Below, piece after piece: positions 25,970 through 35,241 of a stretch of 54,188 bases of DNA. The position numbers and the translations under genes were made by a program. Source of the stretch: Chlamydia trachomatis. Its GTDB lineage: Bacteria > Chlamydiota > Chlamydiia > Chlamydiales > 2-12-FULL-49-11. The stretch lies in contig CAMBZN010000010.1 of assembly GCA_945872565.1 (NCBI GenBank), forward strand, positions 1 through 54,188, in the 5' to 3' direction. Position 1 is the stretch's first letter. Every line of letters begins with the position of its first letter. The notes beneath the pieces were generated by a model. It ran no database searches and was not told where the DNA came from. It saw only the letters and a program-made list of their open reading frames with translations.

Positions 25970-27868
25970 ATGTCTATTTCATGTAACGAAAAAGAGTTAA
26001 TCATTCAAGGGAAAACAACTGGTAATATGTTAATAAACACCCTTGGACTAAACGACCCTAACAAAGGGGTTGCAATTTCTATCAACGGGATTTTAAAAGA
26101 CATGTCGGATGATATTTTTCCAGGGGATCAAGTAAAAATATTTAATTTTGAAGATAAAGAAGGGAGGGAAGTTTTTTGGCATACCTCCGCACATGTTTTA
26201 GCTCAAGCAGTGCTACGACTTTTTCCAAAGGCTCTTCCTACAATCGGCCCTGTAATTGAAGGGGGGTTTTACTATGATTTTGCAAACTTAAAAGTCTCTG
26301 CGGAGGATTTTAAAGCCATTGAGAATGAAGTTAAAAACATTTTAAAAGAGAATTATTCCACTCAAAAAGTGATCTTTCCATCAAAGGAGGCTGCCCTTGC
26401 AGAGTTTGGGGGCAATCCATTTAAAAAGGAGATCATTACTTTTCTTCCTGAAAATCAGCCTATCACTGGGTATCGTCAGGGGGAATTTTTTGATCTTTGC
26501 CGCGGTCCGCATCTATCAAAAATTGGAAAAATTAAAGCATTTAAAATTATGAAGAGCTCTGCTGCTTACTTTCGTGGCGATCAAGAGCGGGAGTCGCTAA
26601 CAAGAATTTATGGGGTTTCCTTTCCTGATAAGGGGATGTTGCAAGAGCATTTAACTCTTTTAGAGGAGGCAAAAAAACGGGATCACAGAGTGATTGGGGG
26701 GCAGCTTTCACTGTTTTCTTTTTCTGAATTTGCCCCTGGCATGCCTATTATTGAGCCAAATGGGATGATTATTTGGAATGAACTGTTAAAATATTGGAGG
26801 GAGATACACACTGAGGATGAATATGTCGAAATTAAAACTCCTGCGATGATGGATAAAGGTCTTTGGGAGTTATCGGGACATTTTGCTAATTACAAAGAGA
26901 ATATGTACCTGTCAGAAATAGACAAGGGAACTTATGCAATTAAGCCGATGAATTGTCCTGCGTGTATGCTTTACTTTAAATCTAAAAAGCACAGCTATAG
27001 AGATCTTCCTATGAAAGTGGGGGAAATTGGCAATGTTCATAGGCATGAGCTTTCAGGATCTTTATCTGGGCTGCTCCGTGTTCGTTCCTTCCATCAAGAT
27101 GATGCACACATTTTTATGAGACCTGATCAGATAAAAGATCAGATTTTGGGTGTTTTAAAGCTTACAGATAAATTATATCGCCCTTTTGGCCTCTCTTATC
27201 GGCTAGAGCTATCCACCCGCCCTGAAACTAAAACCATAGGGACAGATAAGGATTGGGAGCTTTCTACAATTGCCTTGCAAGAGGCCCTTGAATCTTATGG
27301 TAAGGGGTTTGTAATCAATAAGGGAGATGGTGCTTTTTACGGTCCTAAAATTGATATTCATGTAAAAGATGCAATAGGTAGAAGCTGGCAATGTGGAACA
27401 ATTCAACTAGACATGTCCCTTCCAGAAAGGTTTGAGTTAAAGTATACCAATGAAAACGGAGATGAGGTGCAGCCTATTATGATTCATAGGGCTTTGTATG
27501 GTTCTATCGAGCGGTTTTTTGCAATTTTAATAGAGCATTATAAAGGAAGATTTCCCCTTTGGCTCTCTCCGAAACAGGTCTGTTTACTGCCTGTTGCCGA
27601 TCGTCACGTTGAGTACTGCAAAGAGGTGAAAAAGGCCCTTGTTGCTCATGGATTTAGAGTGCATATTGACAGCTCCCACGAATCGATTAATAAAAAAGTT
27701 CGCAACTGTCAAATGGAGCAAGTGAATAAAATGCTTATTATTGGTGATAAAGAGGTGGAGGCAAAAACTCTTACCTGTAGAGATAGAAACACAAATGAAA
27801 TAGAAGAGAATCTTTCTCTTGAGACCCTTATCACGTCACTTGAGAAGATCCGAGCAGAAAAGTCTTAA
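25970..27868 (+). CDS. thrS: Threonyl-tRNA synthetase
   Basis: This 632-residue class II synthetase charges tRNA-Thr. It has an N-terminal TGS domain (1-62) and an editing domain with HTSAH and the SAD-type zinc residues. The catalytic core includes motif 2 (RHELSGSLSGLLRVRSFHQDD), MNCPACM with the zinc Cys, and motif 3 (PIMIHRALYGSIERF). The C-terminal anticodon-binding domain starts near 540. Length is normal for the family. The last 4 bp overlap the convergent pGP6-D-like gene, the same neighbour as in Chlamydia. Confidence 0.97.
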   Translation: MSISCNEKELIIQGKTTGNMLINTLGLNDPNKGVAISINGILKDMSDDIFPGDQVKIFNFEDKEGREVFWHTSAHVLAQAVLRLFPKALPTIGPVIEGGFYYDFANLKVSAEDFKAIENEVKNILKENYSTQKVIFPSKEAALAEFGGNPFKKEIITFLPENQPITGYRQGEFFDLCRGPHLSKIGKIKAFKIMKSSAAYFRGDQERESLTRIYGVSFPDKGMLQEHLTLLEEAKKRDHRVIGGQLSLFSFSEFAPGMPIIEPNGMIIWNELLKYWREIHTEDEYVEIKTPAMMDKGLWELSGHFANYKENMYLSEIDKGTYAIKPMNCPACMLYFKSKKHSYRDLPMKVGEIGNVHRHELSGSLSGLLRVRSFHQDDAHIFMRPDQIKDQILGVLKLTDKLYRPFGLSYRLELSTRPETKTIGTDKDWELSTIALQEALESYGKGFVINKGDGAFYGPKIDIHVKDAIGRSWQCGTIQLDMSLPERFELKYTNENGDEVQPIMIHRALYGSIERFFAILIEHYKGRFPLWLSPKQVCLLPVADRHVEYCKEVKKALVAHGFRVHIDSSHESINKKVRNCQMEQVNKMLIIGDKEVEAKTLTCRDRNTNEIEENLSLETLITSLEKIRAEKS

Positions 27869-28596
27869 GCTTCCCAAAGTTCTTTTGAGAATTTTTTTAA
27901 TTGGACATCAATTGCTCGGAGGTTCTCATAAGAAAATTTGCTTTTGCAGCTATGCACTGCCTCCATTGCGGCATCAATTAAATAAAGGACTTGATTTGCT
28001 GAAACTTCCTTTTTTTTCTGACGCCGATCTTTTCGCTCCAATGGAAATGCTTTTCTAATGGCTTTTAAGTAGGTTTCCTTTGCTTCCCCATCGTAGGTGT
28101 CAATGACACGTTGCTTATCCTCTTCGCTACAATTTCTTGAAGCAATGGTGTATACAATCTGTTTTGGCATGTTTAATACCTTTTCTTGGAGGGAATCTGT
28201 CAAAGAGCAGTAAAATAAATAGTACTTTAAGAAATTATATGGAGTTTGGCGATTTCCATACACCTGCTTAAGCCAGGTAGAAAATGCGCTCTCTTTGTAA
28301 GATTTAAATAGCTTTGATGCAGCATTGATTCTCTCCCCATGAAGTAGTGCTGACTGGTGATGAATTCCCTTAATTTCCGAAGTGATGGCCACTAAGCTTG
28401 AGTAATCTTCAGACACATTAGTAGTGCTTGTCTGATTATCAAGGAGTAGATCTTTTAGAGCTAGTGATTCAACTGCAGAAAGAAACGTTTCTTTTGCATC
28501 TACAATTAGTGGAGGAGAAACTTTAGAGAGAGCCTCTCCTTCTTCGGATCGTTCTTTGCCCGCAATAGATTTTCTGATTTTTTCCGAAAGCTTCAT
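27865..28596 (-). CDS. Chlamydial plasmid protein pGP6-D homologue on the chromosome
   Basis: This 243-residue protein matches, from memory, pGP6-D of the chlamydial plasmid and its chromosomal paralogue CT583. Shared segments are ITSEIKGIHHQSALLHGERI and FSTWLKQVYGNRQTPYNFLKYY, equivalent to the plasmid protein's LTGQIKSIQKQH and FSSWIELVFRTKSSAYNALAYY. The function is unknown in the family, with roles in plasmid maintenance or regulation suggested. In Chlamydia a ParA/MinD gene lies between thrS and this gene; here it abuts thrS with a 4 bp overlap on the opposite strand and no parA is present. The C-terminal third is Lys/Arg-rich. Confidence 0.75.
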   Translation of the reverse strand: MKLSEKIRKSIAGKERSEEGEALSKVSPPLIVDAKETFLSAVESLALKDLLLDNQTSTTNVSEDYSSLVAITSEIKGIHHQSALLHGERINAASKLFKSYKESAFSTWLKQVYGNRQTPYNFLKYYLFYCSLTDSLQEKVLNMPKQIVYTIASRNCSEEDKQRVIDTYDGEAKETYLKAIRKAFPLERKDRRQKKKEVSANQVLYLIDAAMEAVHSCKSKFSYENLRAIDVQLKKFSKELWEA

Positions 28597-28683
28597 CCAA
28601 TACCCTCCACAACAACATAAAAGTACAATTAACTCTTATCTCATATTTTTATTATGGGTGCAAGAAACTTTTTGAATAAAAGA

Positions 28684-29349
28684 TTAGGTTGTTCTAATTG
28701 CCTTTAGTTCTTTTGAACTTAATCCATCAACTAGGCAGGAAACAACTTCTCCATCGACTATTTTACCAAGCAGTCTAGATGCTTGATAGTGAACGATGAC
28801 GCTTTCTGGATCACTCTCTTTTTGCTCTTTGTTATCAACAATTTTTACGTACGATACAGGAAGTCTTTTCATTTCTACAATGGTAGGGTAATGGAGAACA
28901 ACTTTTCTTAGGCAAACTTGGTCGTATACAGTTCCCCCTTTATCAAGTTGTCTTTCACACTCTTTTTGCCAAAGGGCTAAAAGTTTTTTTGCTGAAGCTG
29001 TGTTATTAAAAAACATTGTGCCGCTTAAAATTTTAGAAGGGTCATCAACAGCTACGTTATCATTTACTCTCAAAGCGCAATCTGCTTTACATTCTAGCAG
29101 AAGGGTTGGGGTTTTCAAAATAACGCTATCTACATCTGTCCAGATTAGGGGCCTTTTGTGCTCTTCTAGTTTTTCCAAAATAAACTTTGCTTTGTAGCAG
29201 CAATTATCCTGCCAAGATCCAAGATTTGGAACTTCGCTGATTTCATACTCTAGGCCCAAGGCAATGCAGGAGGCGATTAAGTCTTCTGATTCTTTTTTAT
29301 ATAAAGTGTCTTTTGTATAATAGCTAATGATAAGCGGTTTTTTGTTCAA
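28684..29349 (-). CDS. Putative nucleotide-diphospho-sugar glycosyltransferase
   Basis: This 221-residue protein begins with a beta-strand and YYTK..YKKE, then has PLIWTDVDSVILKTP (about 68-82), whose D-x-D is the metal and nucleotide-sugar site of GT-A fold glycosyltransferases. SGTMFFNNTASAKKLLALW and a later Asp-Gln pair (YDQVCLR) follow the pattern of the nucleotide-diphospho-sugar transferase family, as does VHYQASR near the C-terminus. There is no signal peptide or membrane span. Donor and acceptor are unknown; modification of an effector or a surface glycan is possible. It is co-directional with the pGP6-D-like gene downstream. Confidence 0.65.
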   Translation of the reverse strand: MNKKPLIISYYTKDTLYKKESEDLIASCIALGLEYEISEVPNLGSWQDNCCYKAKFILEKLEEHKRPLIWTDVDSVILKTPTLLLECKADCALRVNDNVAVDDPSKILSGTMFFNNTASAKKLLALWQKECERQLDKGGTVYDQVCLRKVVLHYPTIVEMKRLPVSYVKIVDNKEQKESDPESVIVHYQASRLLGKIVDGEVVSCLVDGLSSKELKAIRTT

Positions 29350-29447
29350 CTGTAGGCTCCTGTGTTGGAATTCTATTTGCCAAATTTATGATTCAATAAA
29401 AAAATGGTATTATACACAAATTATGCTACTTTTAGCAAGTCATTGCT

Positions 29448-30293
29448 TTATTTGTTTGCAATTTCTTTATTTTCCAGATTTTCCATGGTTGCATAAAGTT
29501 GATTTCTTCCGCTCTCAGAAAGGGGGACAAGGGGGAGCCTTAAAAAATTCTTACAATAATTTTTTTTCGCAAGGGCTGCTTTTATCCCTGCCGGATTCCC
29601 TTCTTTAAAGAGTTCCTCGAGAAATTCGGAGAAATTCCATTCTGAATCTTGGGTTTTTTTTGCAAAAAAATGCGTTGTGTCCTCTGGGAATAGATTACTT
29701 ACAACGGAAATAACCCCCTTTGCCCCCCATTTTTTAAACATCTTCATTTCCCCATCATTTCCGCAAAACACTGTGGTCAGTTTTGATAAGGCTTCAATTT
29801 GTTCTTTATTATTTACTGTTTCTTTGATGCCAATCACTTCTGGGATTTTTGCAATCTCTTGCAGGCAAGATAAGGAGAGTGTAACCCCTGTTCTTTTCGG
29901 ATGGTGGTAGGCAATGATGGGAAGGCCTACCTTGGCTATTTCGTTGTAATGAATGATAACCCCCCTTTCTGAGGGTTGATTATAATATGGGACAACTACT
30001 AGTGCTGCATCGGCTCCTAGTTTTTTCGCGTTGATTGTATTTTCTATTGTGGCTTTTGTAGAAATTGCGCCCGTTCCGATGATGATCTTTCCAGAAAAAT
30101 GCTTTTTTGCACAAAAGACCAATTGCTCAATTTCCCCGTGATTTAAACTGTAGCCCTCTCCAGTAGTTCCTCCAATAACAAGTCCAGCAACTCCCCCTTG
30201 CGCTTGATGGCAAACTAATTTCTCAAAAGCATCTTCATCGATACTATAGTCTTGGTTAAATGGGGTAATAATTGCTGTATAAACTTGTTCCAC
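29448..30293 (-). CDS. dapA: 4-hydroxy-tetrahydrodipicolinate synthase
   Basis: This 281-residue class I aldolase-fold enzyme condenses pyruvate with aspartate semialdehyde in lysine and meso-diaminopimelate synthesis. It shows GGTTGEGYSL with the Thr pair, VVPYYNQPS, AYHHPKRTG (catalytic Tyr and the substrate-binding Arg) and IGIKET, whose Lys forms the Schiff base. The loop after the Tyr reads HHPKRTG where most enzymes have NVPGRTG. No other dap genes are adjacent. Diaminopimelate supply fits the NlpC/P60 peptidase and OppA genes elsewhere in the window. Confidence 0.9.
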   Translation of the reverse strand: MEQVYTAIITPFNQDYSIDEDAFEKLVCHQAQGGVAGLVIGGTTGEGYSLNHGEIEQLVFCAKKHFSGKIIIGTGAISTKATIENTINAKKLGADAALVVVPYYNQPSERGVIIHYNEIAKVGLPIIAYHHPKRTGVTLSLSCLQEIAKIPEVIGIKETVNNKEQIEALSKLTTVFCGNDGEMKMFKKWGAKGVISVVSNLFPEDTTHFFAKKTQDSEWNFSEFLEELFKEGNPAGIKAALAKKNYCKNFLRLPLVPLSESGRNQLYATMENLENKEIANK

Positions 30294-30433
30294 GCTTTCT
30301 CCAAAGTACCATTGTCTTTGTAAACCAGTTTTACATTCCCCCGCTTTATTTACAATCTAGACATTTTTCAGGACCGCCCTTGTACATCTTTACAAAAAGC
30401 ATAGTCCCATTATTGAAAAATGTATTATACAAA

Positions 30434-31684
30434 TTATTTTTCATTAAAAGTAAAGGGCCTTTCCCCACTTCGTACCAAAATTGCTGCTGCAAATAAAACA
30501 GAAATTGCTGTCATAATAAAGGGAACAGATCCATTTTTATGCAGAAAAATTCCGCCAAGCAAGGGCGCTGCCATCATTGAAAAGGATTGAATAGATTGAC
30601 TTAAGGCAAGAACCTTTCCCTGCACGCTATTTTCTGAGGATTTGGAAATTGAAGCGGTGAACACAGGCCATGCCCCGCCGGATAAAAAAACAATTAATCC
30701 AATTGCAATCGAAAAACTGACAATTGTTTTTGAAAAAGCTGCAACTACAGAAAAGGCTGATATTCCAAGAAGAGAAAAAAATAGAATCCGCTGCATCCGA
30801 TGGACAATCTTGGTTAAAAATTGCATAAATAGGGTTCCCATAATCCATACGCCTCCAAACATTGCTCCAAATACCCCTACTCTAATGCTCGACATCTGAA
30901 AATCCCTTACTAAAAATGCGGGGAGAAACTGATAGAGCATGTTCCATGAAAATAGAAAGAAAAAATAGATCAAATACAAATTGCGCACCTGCAGCGTTTT
31001 AAATGCAAGCTCAATATTATGAACCGCCCCCAACACATCAAATGGATGGGAGCAAAGCTCCGATCGAGTCTCATGAAAAAATAAGAATAAAATTAAAAAG
31101 TTTAATAAAGCAAAACCTGCCCCTGTCCACAGGGGCATTGCTAAAGCATAGACAGGGTTTGTAAACAAGCCGCTTACCTGCCCGCCAAGTAATGGCCCTA
31201 CTATAAACATAAACCCAATCACTGCAGACCCTATTCCAAAGTATTTAACCTTTTCCTTTTCACCATTACTTATATCTACAACCGATGCTAGACAAACCGA
31301 AGTATTGCCCGCAGAAAGCCCAACAATCATTCTTCCAAGAAACAGCAGCCAAAGCATCCCAAGATGAATGGACACTGCAGATAAAAAATATCCAAAGGCC
31401 TCTAATAATACCGAAAAAAGAAAAATCCCCCTTCTCCCTTTTTTATCAGAATAATCACCCATTATAGGCCCAATTAAAAATTGAGCAAATGGAAAAACGG
31501 CTAAAAACAAGCCTAGCAACATCCCTCTGTAGTTGATTGGAACTCCTTGCATGATGAAATCACCTTGCTTTGCAAGAAAAATTTGAGCAAGCACTGGAAA
31601 TAAGATTGTTGCGGCAAGAGTTGAGATACCAAAAGTAGTAAATATCGCAATCAGGCTCTTTCTTTTATTCTTTAGTCCAATCAA
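30434..31684 (-). CDS. MFS multidrug-efflux-like transporter
   Basis: This 416-residue protein has about 12 membrane spans and the MFS motif A in the loop after span 2 (GPIMGDYSDKKGRRG). The N-terminal half resembles drug-proton antiporters of the TetA/Bcr type (conserved Gly- and Pro-rich span 5, about residues 150-175). The substrate cannot be predicted. It starts inside the last 20 bp of ung and is probably co-transcribed with it, a pairing without obvious functional logic. Confidence 0.8.
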   Translation of the reverse strand: MIGLKNKRKSLIAIFTTFGISTLAATILFPVLAQIFLAKQGDFIMQGVPINYRGMLLGLFLAVFPFAQFLIGPIMGDYSDKKGRRGIFLFSVLLEAFGYFLSAVSIHLGMLWLLFLGRMIVGLSAGNTSVCLASVVDISNGEKEKVKYFGIGSAVIGFMFIVGPLLGGQVSGLFTNPVYALAMPLWTGAGFALLNFLILFLFFHETRSELCSHPFDVLGAVHNIELAFKTLQVRNLYLIYFFFLFSWNMLYQFLPAFLVRDFQMSSIRVGVFGAMFGGVWIMGTLFMQFLTKIVHRMQRILFFSLLGISAFSVVAAFSKTIVSFSIAIGLIVFLSGGAWPVFTASISKSSENSVQGKVLALSQSIQSFSMMAAPLLGGIFLHKNGSVPFIMTAISVLFAAAILVRSGERPFTFNEK

Positions 31685-32330
31685 TTTCTTCTCTATGCTC
31701 TTTTAAAAACGTGTTTGCTTTTGTAAAATGTTTACAACCTAAAAAATATCTTGCTGATAGGGGGGAGGGGTGGCCTGCAGTGAGAACTAAATGGTCACTT
31801 TCCCCCGTAAACAGCTTTTCCTTTTTCTTTTTAGCCTCTTTTCCCCATAATAGAAAGACAATTTTTTTCTCACTTTTCCAAAGAAGCGTTAAAACTTCAT
31901 CTGTAAACCGCTCCCAACCGATGTTTTGATGGGAAAGGGGAGAATTTTCAACAACTGTCAGCACCGTGTTGAGTAAAAACAAACCCTTCTTGGAGAGCGC
32001 TTTTAGATCCTCAGGTCTTTGTTTTAGGTCTGACTCCATTTCTTTGTAGATGTTTTTTAAACTTGGGGGAAGTTTTTGCCCTTGCTCCACACAAAAAGCA
32101 AACCCATTTGCTTTTCCTGCCGTGTGATAAGGGTCTTGTCCAACAATCACCACTTTGATGCTCGATAATGGTGTATGTTTAAACACTGCAAAAACATCTT
32201 CCTCACGAGGAAAGATGTTTTTTGTTTGCCTCTCTTGTTTTAGAAAAACCAGCAAGCTCCTAAAGTAGGGCTTTTCCATCTCCTCGCTAAGCTTTTCTCT
32301 CCAAGATTTCTCAAATTGTTTATATTCCAT
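31665..32330 (-). CDS. ung: Uracil-DNA glycosylase
   Basis: This 221-residue family 1 glycosylase removes uracil from DNA. It has the water-activating loop VIVGQDPYHTAGKANGFAF, PPSLKNIYKEM, the uracil-binding LLWGKEA with surrounding loop, and the minor-groove loop HPSPLSARYFLG. I prefer ATG 32330, which gives the usual length; an in-frame ATG at 32414 would add 28 basic residues not typical of the family. It is followed by an overlapping MFS gene. Confidence 0.95.
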   Translation of the reverse strand: MEYKQFEKSWREKLSEEMEKPYFRSLLVFLKQERQTKNIFPREEDVFAVFKHTPLSSIKVVIVGQDPYHTAGKANGFAFCVEQGQKLPPSLKNIYKEMESDLKQRPEDLKALSKKGLFLLNTVLTVVENSPLSHQNIGWERFTDEVLTLLWKSEKKIVFLLWGKEAKKKKEKLFTGESDHLVLTAGHPSPLSARYFLGCKHFTKANTFLKEHREEIDWTKE

Positions 32331-32460
32331 ATTCTTTGCAAGTATTTCAAGCCCTTTTATTTTCGTCAACACCCTTTTATTTTTTTTAAACCCTCTCCCA
32401 GCAAGGCTTTTCAAAAAAACCGCTCATCGGAGGGGCTTGAAATTCAGATTGTGTAAAAGT

Positions 32461-32662
32461 TGTTTATAACCTGTCTATAAATCGATCAAAACTTTTCTTT
32501 TGTTTATAAACGGAGGGTTTTAAACACATTGTATTCATGTTATAAACAACTCATTTCTCTACTAAAAAGTGCACTTATAAACAAATCCACACCACCTGAA
32601 GAAGAAGAAAAATTTAAAAATAGTATATTCTTTCTCTTTCTTTGTGGATAATGTGTTTATGA
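32461..32662. other. Cluster of DnaA-box-like 9-mers, candidate replication origin
   Basis: This AT-rich stretch is the core of the only gene-free gap above 300 bp (32331-32658). It holds four exact copies of TTATAAACA, on both strands, at 32461-32469, 32501-32509, 32540-32548 and 32575-32583. Relatives are TTATAGACA at 32473-32481 and TCATAAACA at 32654-32662. A perfect consensus DnaA box TTATCCACA lies at 32643-32651. A purine/AT-rich segment (about 32597-32642) between the boxes could unwind. TTATAAACA differs from the consensus at two positions. An origin or a DnaA-titration/regulatory site are both possible. Confidence 0.45.
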
Positions 32663-33315
32663 TAAGTCAAAAAACCATCCTTTTACTACGCTCGTTATTT
32701 GCTTCGTCATCAAGATTGCTTGGTGATCTGCTGGATCGTTGTAGCAGTTTAAACCAATTACAAGAGTTGCTCTTAATGGCACACTTGCAAAATAGCAAGC
32801 AAATACTCCAAGAGTTCCCTTCTGTCTATTTTTTAAACAAAGAGAGCATCTGTATAGAAAAAGGGGTGCAAATAGCACCAGGGGCACTAGTAGAGGGGCC
32901 CTGTTACCTCGGAGAAAACGTCTCTATTGGTCATTGTGCAATGATTAGAAAAGGGACGTTTTTAGCTAAAAATGTGCACATTGGTCACTGTAGTGAAATA
33001 TCAAGATCCATTTTCTTTGAGGGGGCAAAAGCCCCTCATTTCAATTATGTAGGAGACTCAATGGTTGGAGAAAATGTAAACTTAGGTGCTCACGTAACGG
33101 CTGCAAACTTACGGTTAGATAAACAGGAGATCATCTTGCATTTTGAGGGGGAAAAAATAGCAACAGGGGGGAATAAATTTGGCTCTTTGATAGGGGATAA
33201 CTCCTCTATTGGTTGCGCTGTGACTTTAAATCCAGGGACAATTATTGAAAAAAACACCCAAATCCCTCCATTATCTACGCAAATAGGAAAGAAAACATGG
33301 GTAGAAAACTCATAA
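32659..33315 (+). CDS. GlmU-like hexapeptide-repeat (left-handed beta-helix) protein
   Basis: This 218-residue protein has a helical N-terminus (about 1-55) and then hexapeptide repeats forming a left-handed beta-helix: VQIAPGALVEGPCYLGENVSIG, NVHIGHCSEIS, VGENVNLGAHVTAAN and SSIGCAVTLNPGTIIEKN. The H-x-N-Y-V-G-D segment resembles the GlmU acetyltransferase active-site region. The pyrophosphorylase half of GlmU is absent; from memory, the short chlamydial 'glmU' has the same form and neighbours ispA. It probably acts on a UDP-sugar or acyl-acceptor. I chose ATG 32659 over GTG 32644. The DnaA-box-like cluster reaches into its first codons. Confidence 0.75.
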   Translation: MISQKTILLLRSLFASSSRLLGDLLDRCSSLNQLQELLLMAHLQNSKQILQEFPSVYFLNKESICIEKGVQIAPGALVEGPCYLGENVSIGHCAMIRKGTFLAKNVHIGHCSEISRSIFFEGAKAPHFNYVGDSMVGENVNLGAHVTAANLRLDKQEIILHFEGEKIATGGNKFGSLIGDNSSIGCAVTLNPGTIIEKNTQIPPLSTQIGKKTWVENS

Positions 33316-34184
33316 AATTTATCGCTCTTCAAAAAGAGATAAATAAAGAAATTGAGAGTTATCTATTGCTCATCAAAGATTCAGCCCTTTGTGCTCCTAT
33401 TTCCTATGCACTATCTAGTAATGGAAAAAGATTAAGACCTATTCTTACTAAAATAATGGCAAAATCTGTGGGAAAAGAATACAAAGTGGGAAAAAGTGCT
33501 CTGGCCATAGAATTATTTCATACCGCCTCATTGATTGCCGACGACCTTCCTTGTATGGATAACGACGACGAAAGAAGAGGTAAGCCATCCTTGCATAGAA
33601 AGTTCAAAGAATCAACAGCGCTGCTTGCAAGTTATGCTTTGTTGACGGAGGGCTTTTCCCAAATTGAGCAAAGTGGAAGGGAGTATTTTGAAAAAGGGTA
33701 TGGCACAAAGGAAGATGCACAAAATCGTATTTGCATGGCCCTAAAAGAGACAGCAAGACTTTCAGGACCTCTGGGAGCAGCTCTTGGACAATACTTTGAC
33801 ATAGAGCAAGCAAACGCCGAAAATTTTGAAGCGTTTGAGGAGCTCTACTACCTAAAAACAGGAACGCTATTTCAAGGGGCGTTTACTTTAGGATATATTT
33901 TTGGGGGAGGGGAGTTAAAAAATCTCTATTTAGTAGAGAAACTTGCTCGTCACTTGGGACTTGCCTTTCAAATAAGAGATGACCTTGAAGACGTCAACGA
34001 AGAGCGCACGAGTTTTTCTAAAAAATTTGGAACAGAGGTGTCCATAGAAAGATGCAAAAAAGAAATTGAGGGATTTTTTTCATCCCTCAACTTACTAAAA
34101 TTAGATGCATCACTTTTTGAGGAAATGATTAATTTCCTTTTCCCGAAAGAGACGTTCCAATTTTCTCTTGATGAGCCTTTATAA
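33297..34184 (+). CDS. ispA: Polyprenyl (farnesyl/geranylgeranyl) diphosphate synthase
   Basis: This 295-residue isoprenyl synthase has GKRLRP at 43-48, the first Asp-rich motif DDLPCMD at 82-88 followed by DDERRGKP, and the second motif FQIRDDLED (about 225-232). It condenses isopentenyl diphosphate with allylic diphosphates; chain length cannot be fixed by eye. The DDxxxxD spacing fits bacterial FPP/GGPP synthases. It overlaps the preceding hexapeptide gene by 19 bp. Its last 56 bp lie antisense to recA, the longest tail-to-tail overlap here. Confidence 0.93.
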   Translation: MGRKLIKFIALQKEINKEIESYLLLIKDSALCAPISYALSSNGKRLRPILTKIMAKSVGKEYKVGKSALAIELFHTASLIADDLPCMDNDDERRGKPSLHRKFKESTALLASYALLTEGFSQIEQSGREYFEKGYGTKEDAQNRICMALKETARLSGPLGAALGQYFDIEQANAENFEAFEELYYLKTGTLFQGAFTLGYIFGGGELKNLYLVEKLARHLGLAFQIRDDLEDVNEERTSFSKKFGTEVSIERCKKEIEGFFSSLNLLKLDASLFEEMINFLFPKETFQFSLDEPL

Positions 34185-35163
34185 TTAAGGCTTCAAGCTC
34201 TTCTAAAAGAACAGGATCACCGCTAAGTTCAGCCTTAGCAGCCTCTCTTCCCTGAAAACGTTTCCCCTTATAGGAAAGCCACGGCCCCTTTTTCTCAATC
34301 ATTCCCCCTTCGATACCAAGATCAACAAGAGCACCTGTTCTAGAAATTCCCTCGTTGAACATAATATCAAACTCGGCACTTCTAAAAGGAGCTGCCATTT
34401 TGTTTTTTACAACTTTTACTTTTACTTGAATCCCTTGATCAAAATTATCAGCTCCTTTAATCGTGGAGGTTCTTCGAATATCTAGACGCACAGAGGCATA
34501 AAACTTAAGAGCCCTTCCGCCGGGGGTTGTTTCTGGACTTCCAAACATCACCCCAATTTTTTCTCTGATTTGGTTAATGAAGATTGCACAAGTTTTTGAT
34601 TTTGCAAGAGTTGAAGTAAGCTTTCTTAACGCTTGAGACATAAGCCTTGCTTGAAGGCCGATGTGAGAATCGCCAATTTCGCCAGCAAGTTCGCTTTTTG
34701 GAACAAGGGCTGCAACAGAGTCAATGACAATTACATCAACAGCACCAGAACGGGCAAGCATTTCAGCAATATTTAACGCCTCTTCTCCACTGTCTGGTTG
34801 AGAAATTAAAAGTTCATCAACGTTTACACCAATTCTTGCTGCATAGGCAGGATCAAGGGCATGTTCAGCATCAATATAAGCAGCAACTCCGCCCCCTTTT
34901 TGACAATTTGCAACAATGTGTGTTGCAAGGGTTGATTTACCAGAAGATTCGGGGCCAAAAATTTCTACCACACGGCCGCGAGGCACCCCGCCTATTCCAA
35001 GGGCAAGATCAAGAGTTAGTGCTCCTGTTTTAATAACCTCTACCTCTAGGGAGGCCCCTTTTTTTCCAAGTGACATAATTGAGCCTGCTCCAAATTGTTT
35101 TTCAATAAGAGAGATTGCAAGTTCTAGTGCTTTTTTCTTTTCAGATATATTTTCGTCTGCCAT
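34129..35163 (-). CDS. recA: Recombinase RecA
   Basis: This 344-residue strand-exchange protein has Walker [10 protein letters not shown], the [11 protein letters not shown] lead-in, [23 protein letters not shown] (Walker B), loop L1 ([22 protein letters not shown]) and L2 with [20 protein letters not shown]. It acts downstream of RecBCD, whose operon lies about 10 kb to the left. I see no SOS-box-like palindrome upstream. The last 56 bp overlap the convergent prenyl synthase gene. Confidence 0.98.
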   Translation of the reverse strand: MADENISEKKKALELAISLIEKQFGAGSIMSLGKKGASLEVEVIKTGALTLDLALGIGGVPRGRVVEIFGPESSGKSTLATHIVANCQKGGGVAAYIDAEHALDPAYAARIGVNVDELLISQPDSGEEALNIAEMLARSGAVDVIVIDSVAALVPKSELAGEIGDSHIGLQARLMSQALRKLTSTLAKSKTCAIFINQIREKIGVMFGSPETTPGGRALKFYASVRLDIRRTSTIKGADNFDQGIQVKVKVVKNKMAAPFRSAEFDIMFNEGISRTGALVDLGIEGGMIEKKGPWLSYKGKRFQGREAAKAELSGDPVLLEELEALIIKAHQEKIGTSLSGKGN

Positions 35164-35241
35164 GGGTAAACCTTTTTGTGAAATTTATAGTCAAAAAGAC
35201 TATATAGGAGAAAAAGACAAAAAAGAAGGCTTTTTTTACCT

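Noticed and set aside
32331..32414. Upstream ATG extending uracil-DNA glycosylase by 28 residues
   Set aside because: The extension is basic, unlike the family, and the ATG at 32330 gives normal length; it cannot be fully excluded.
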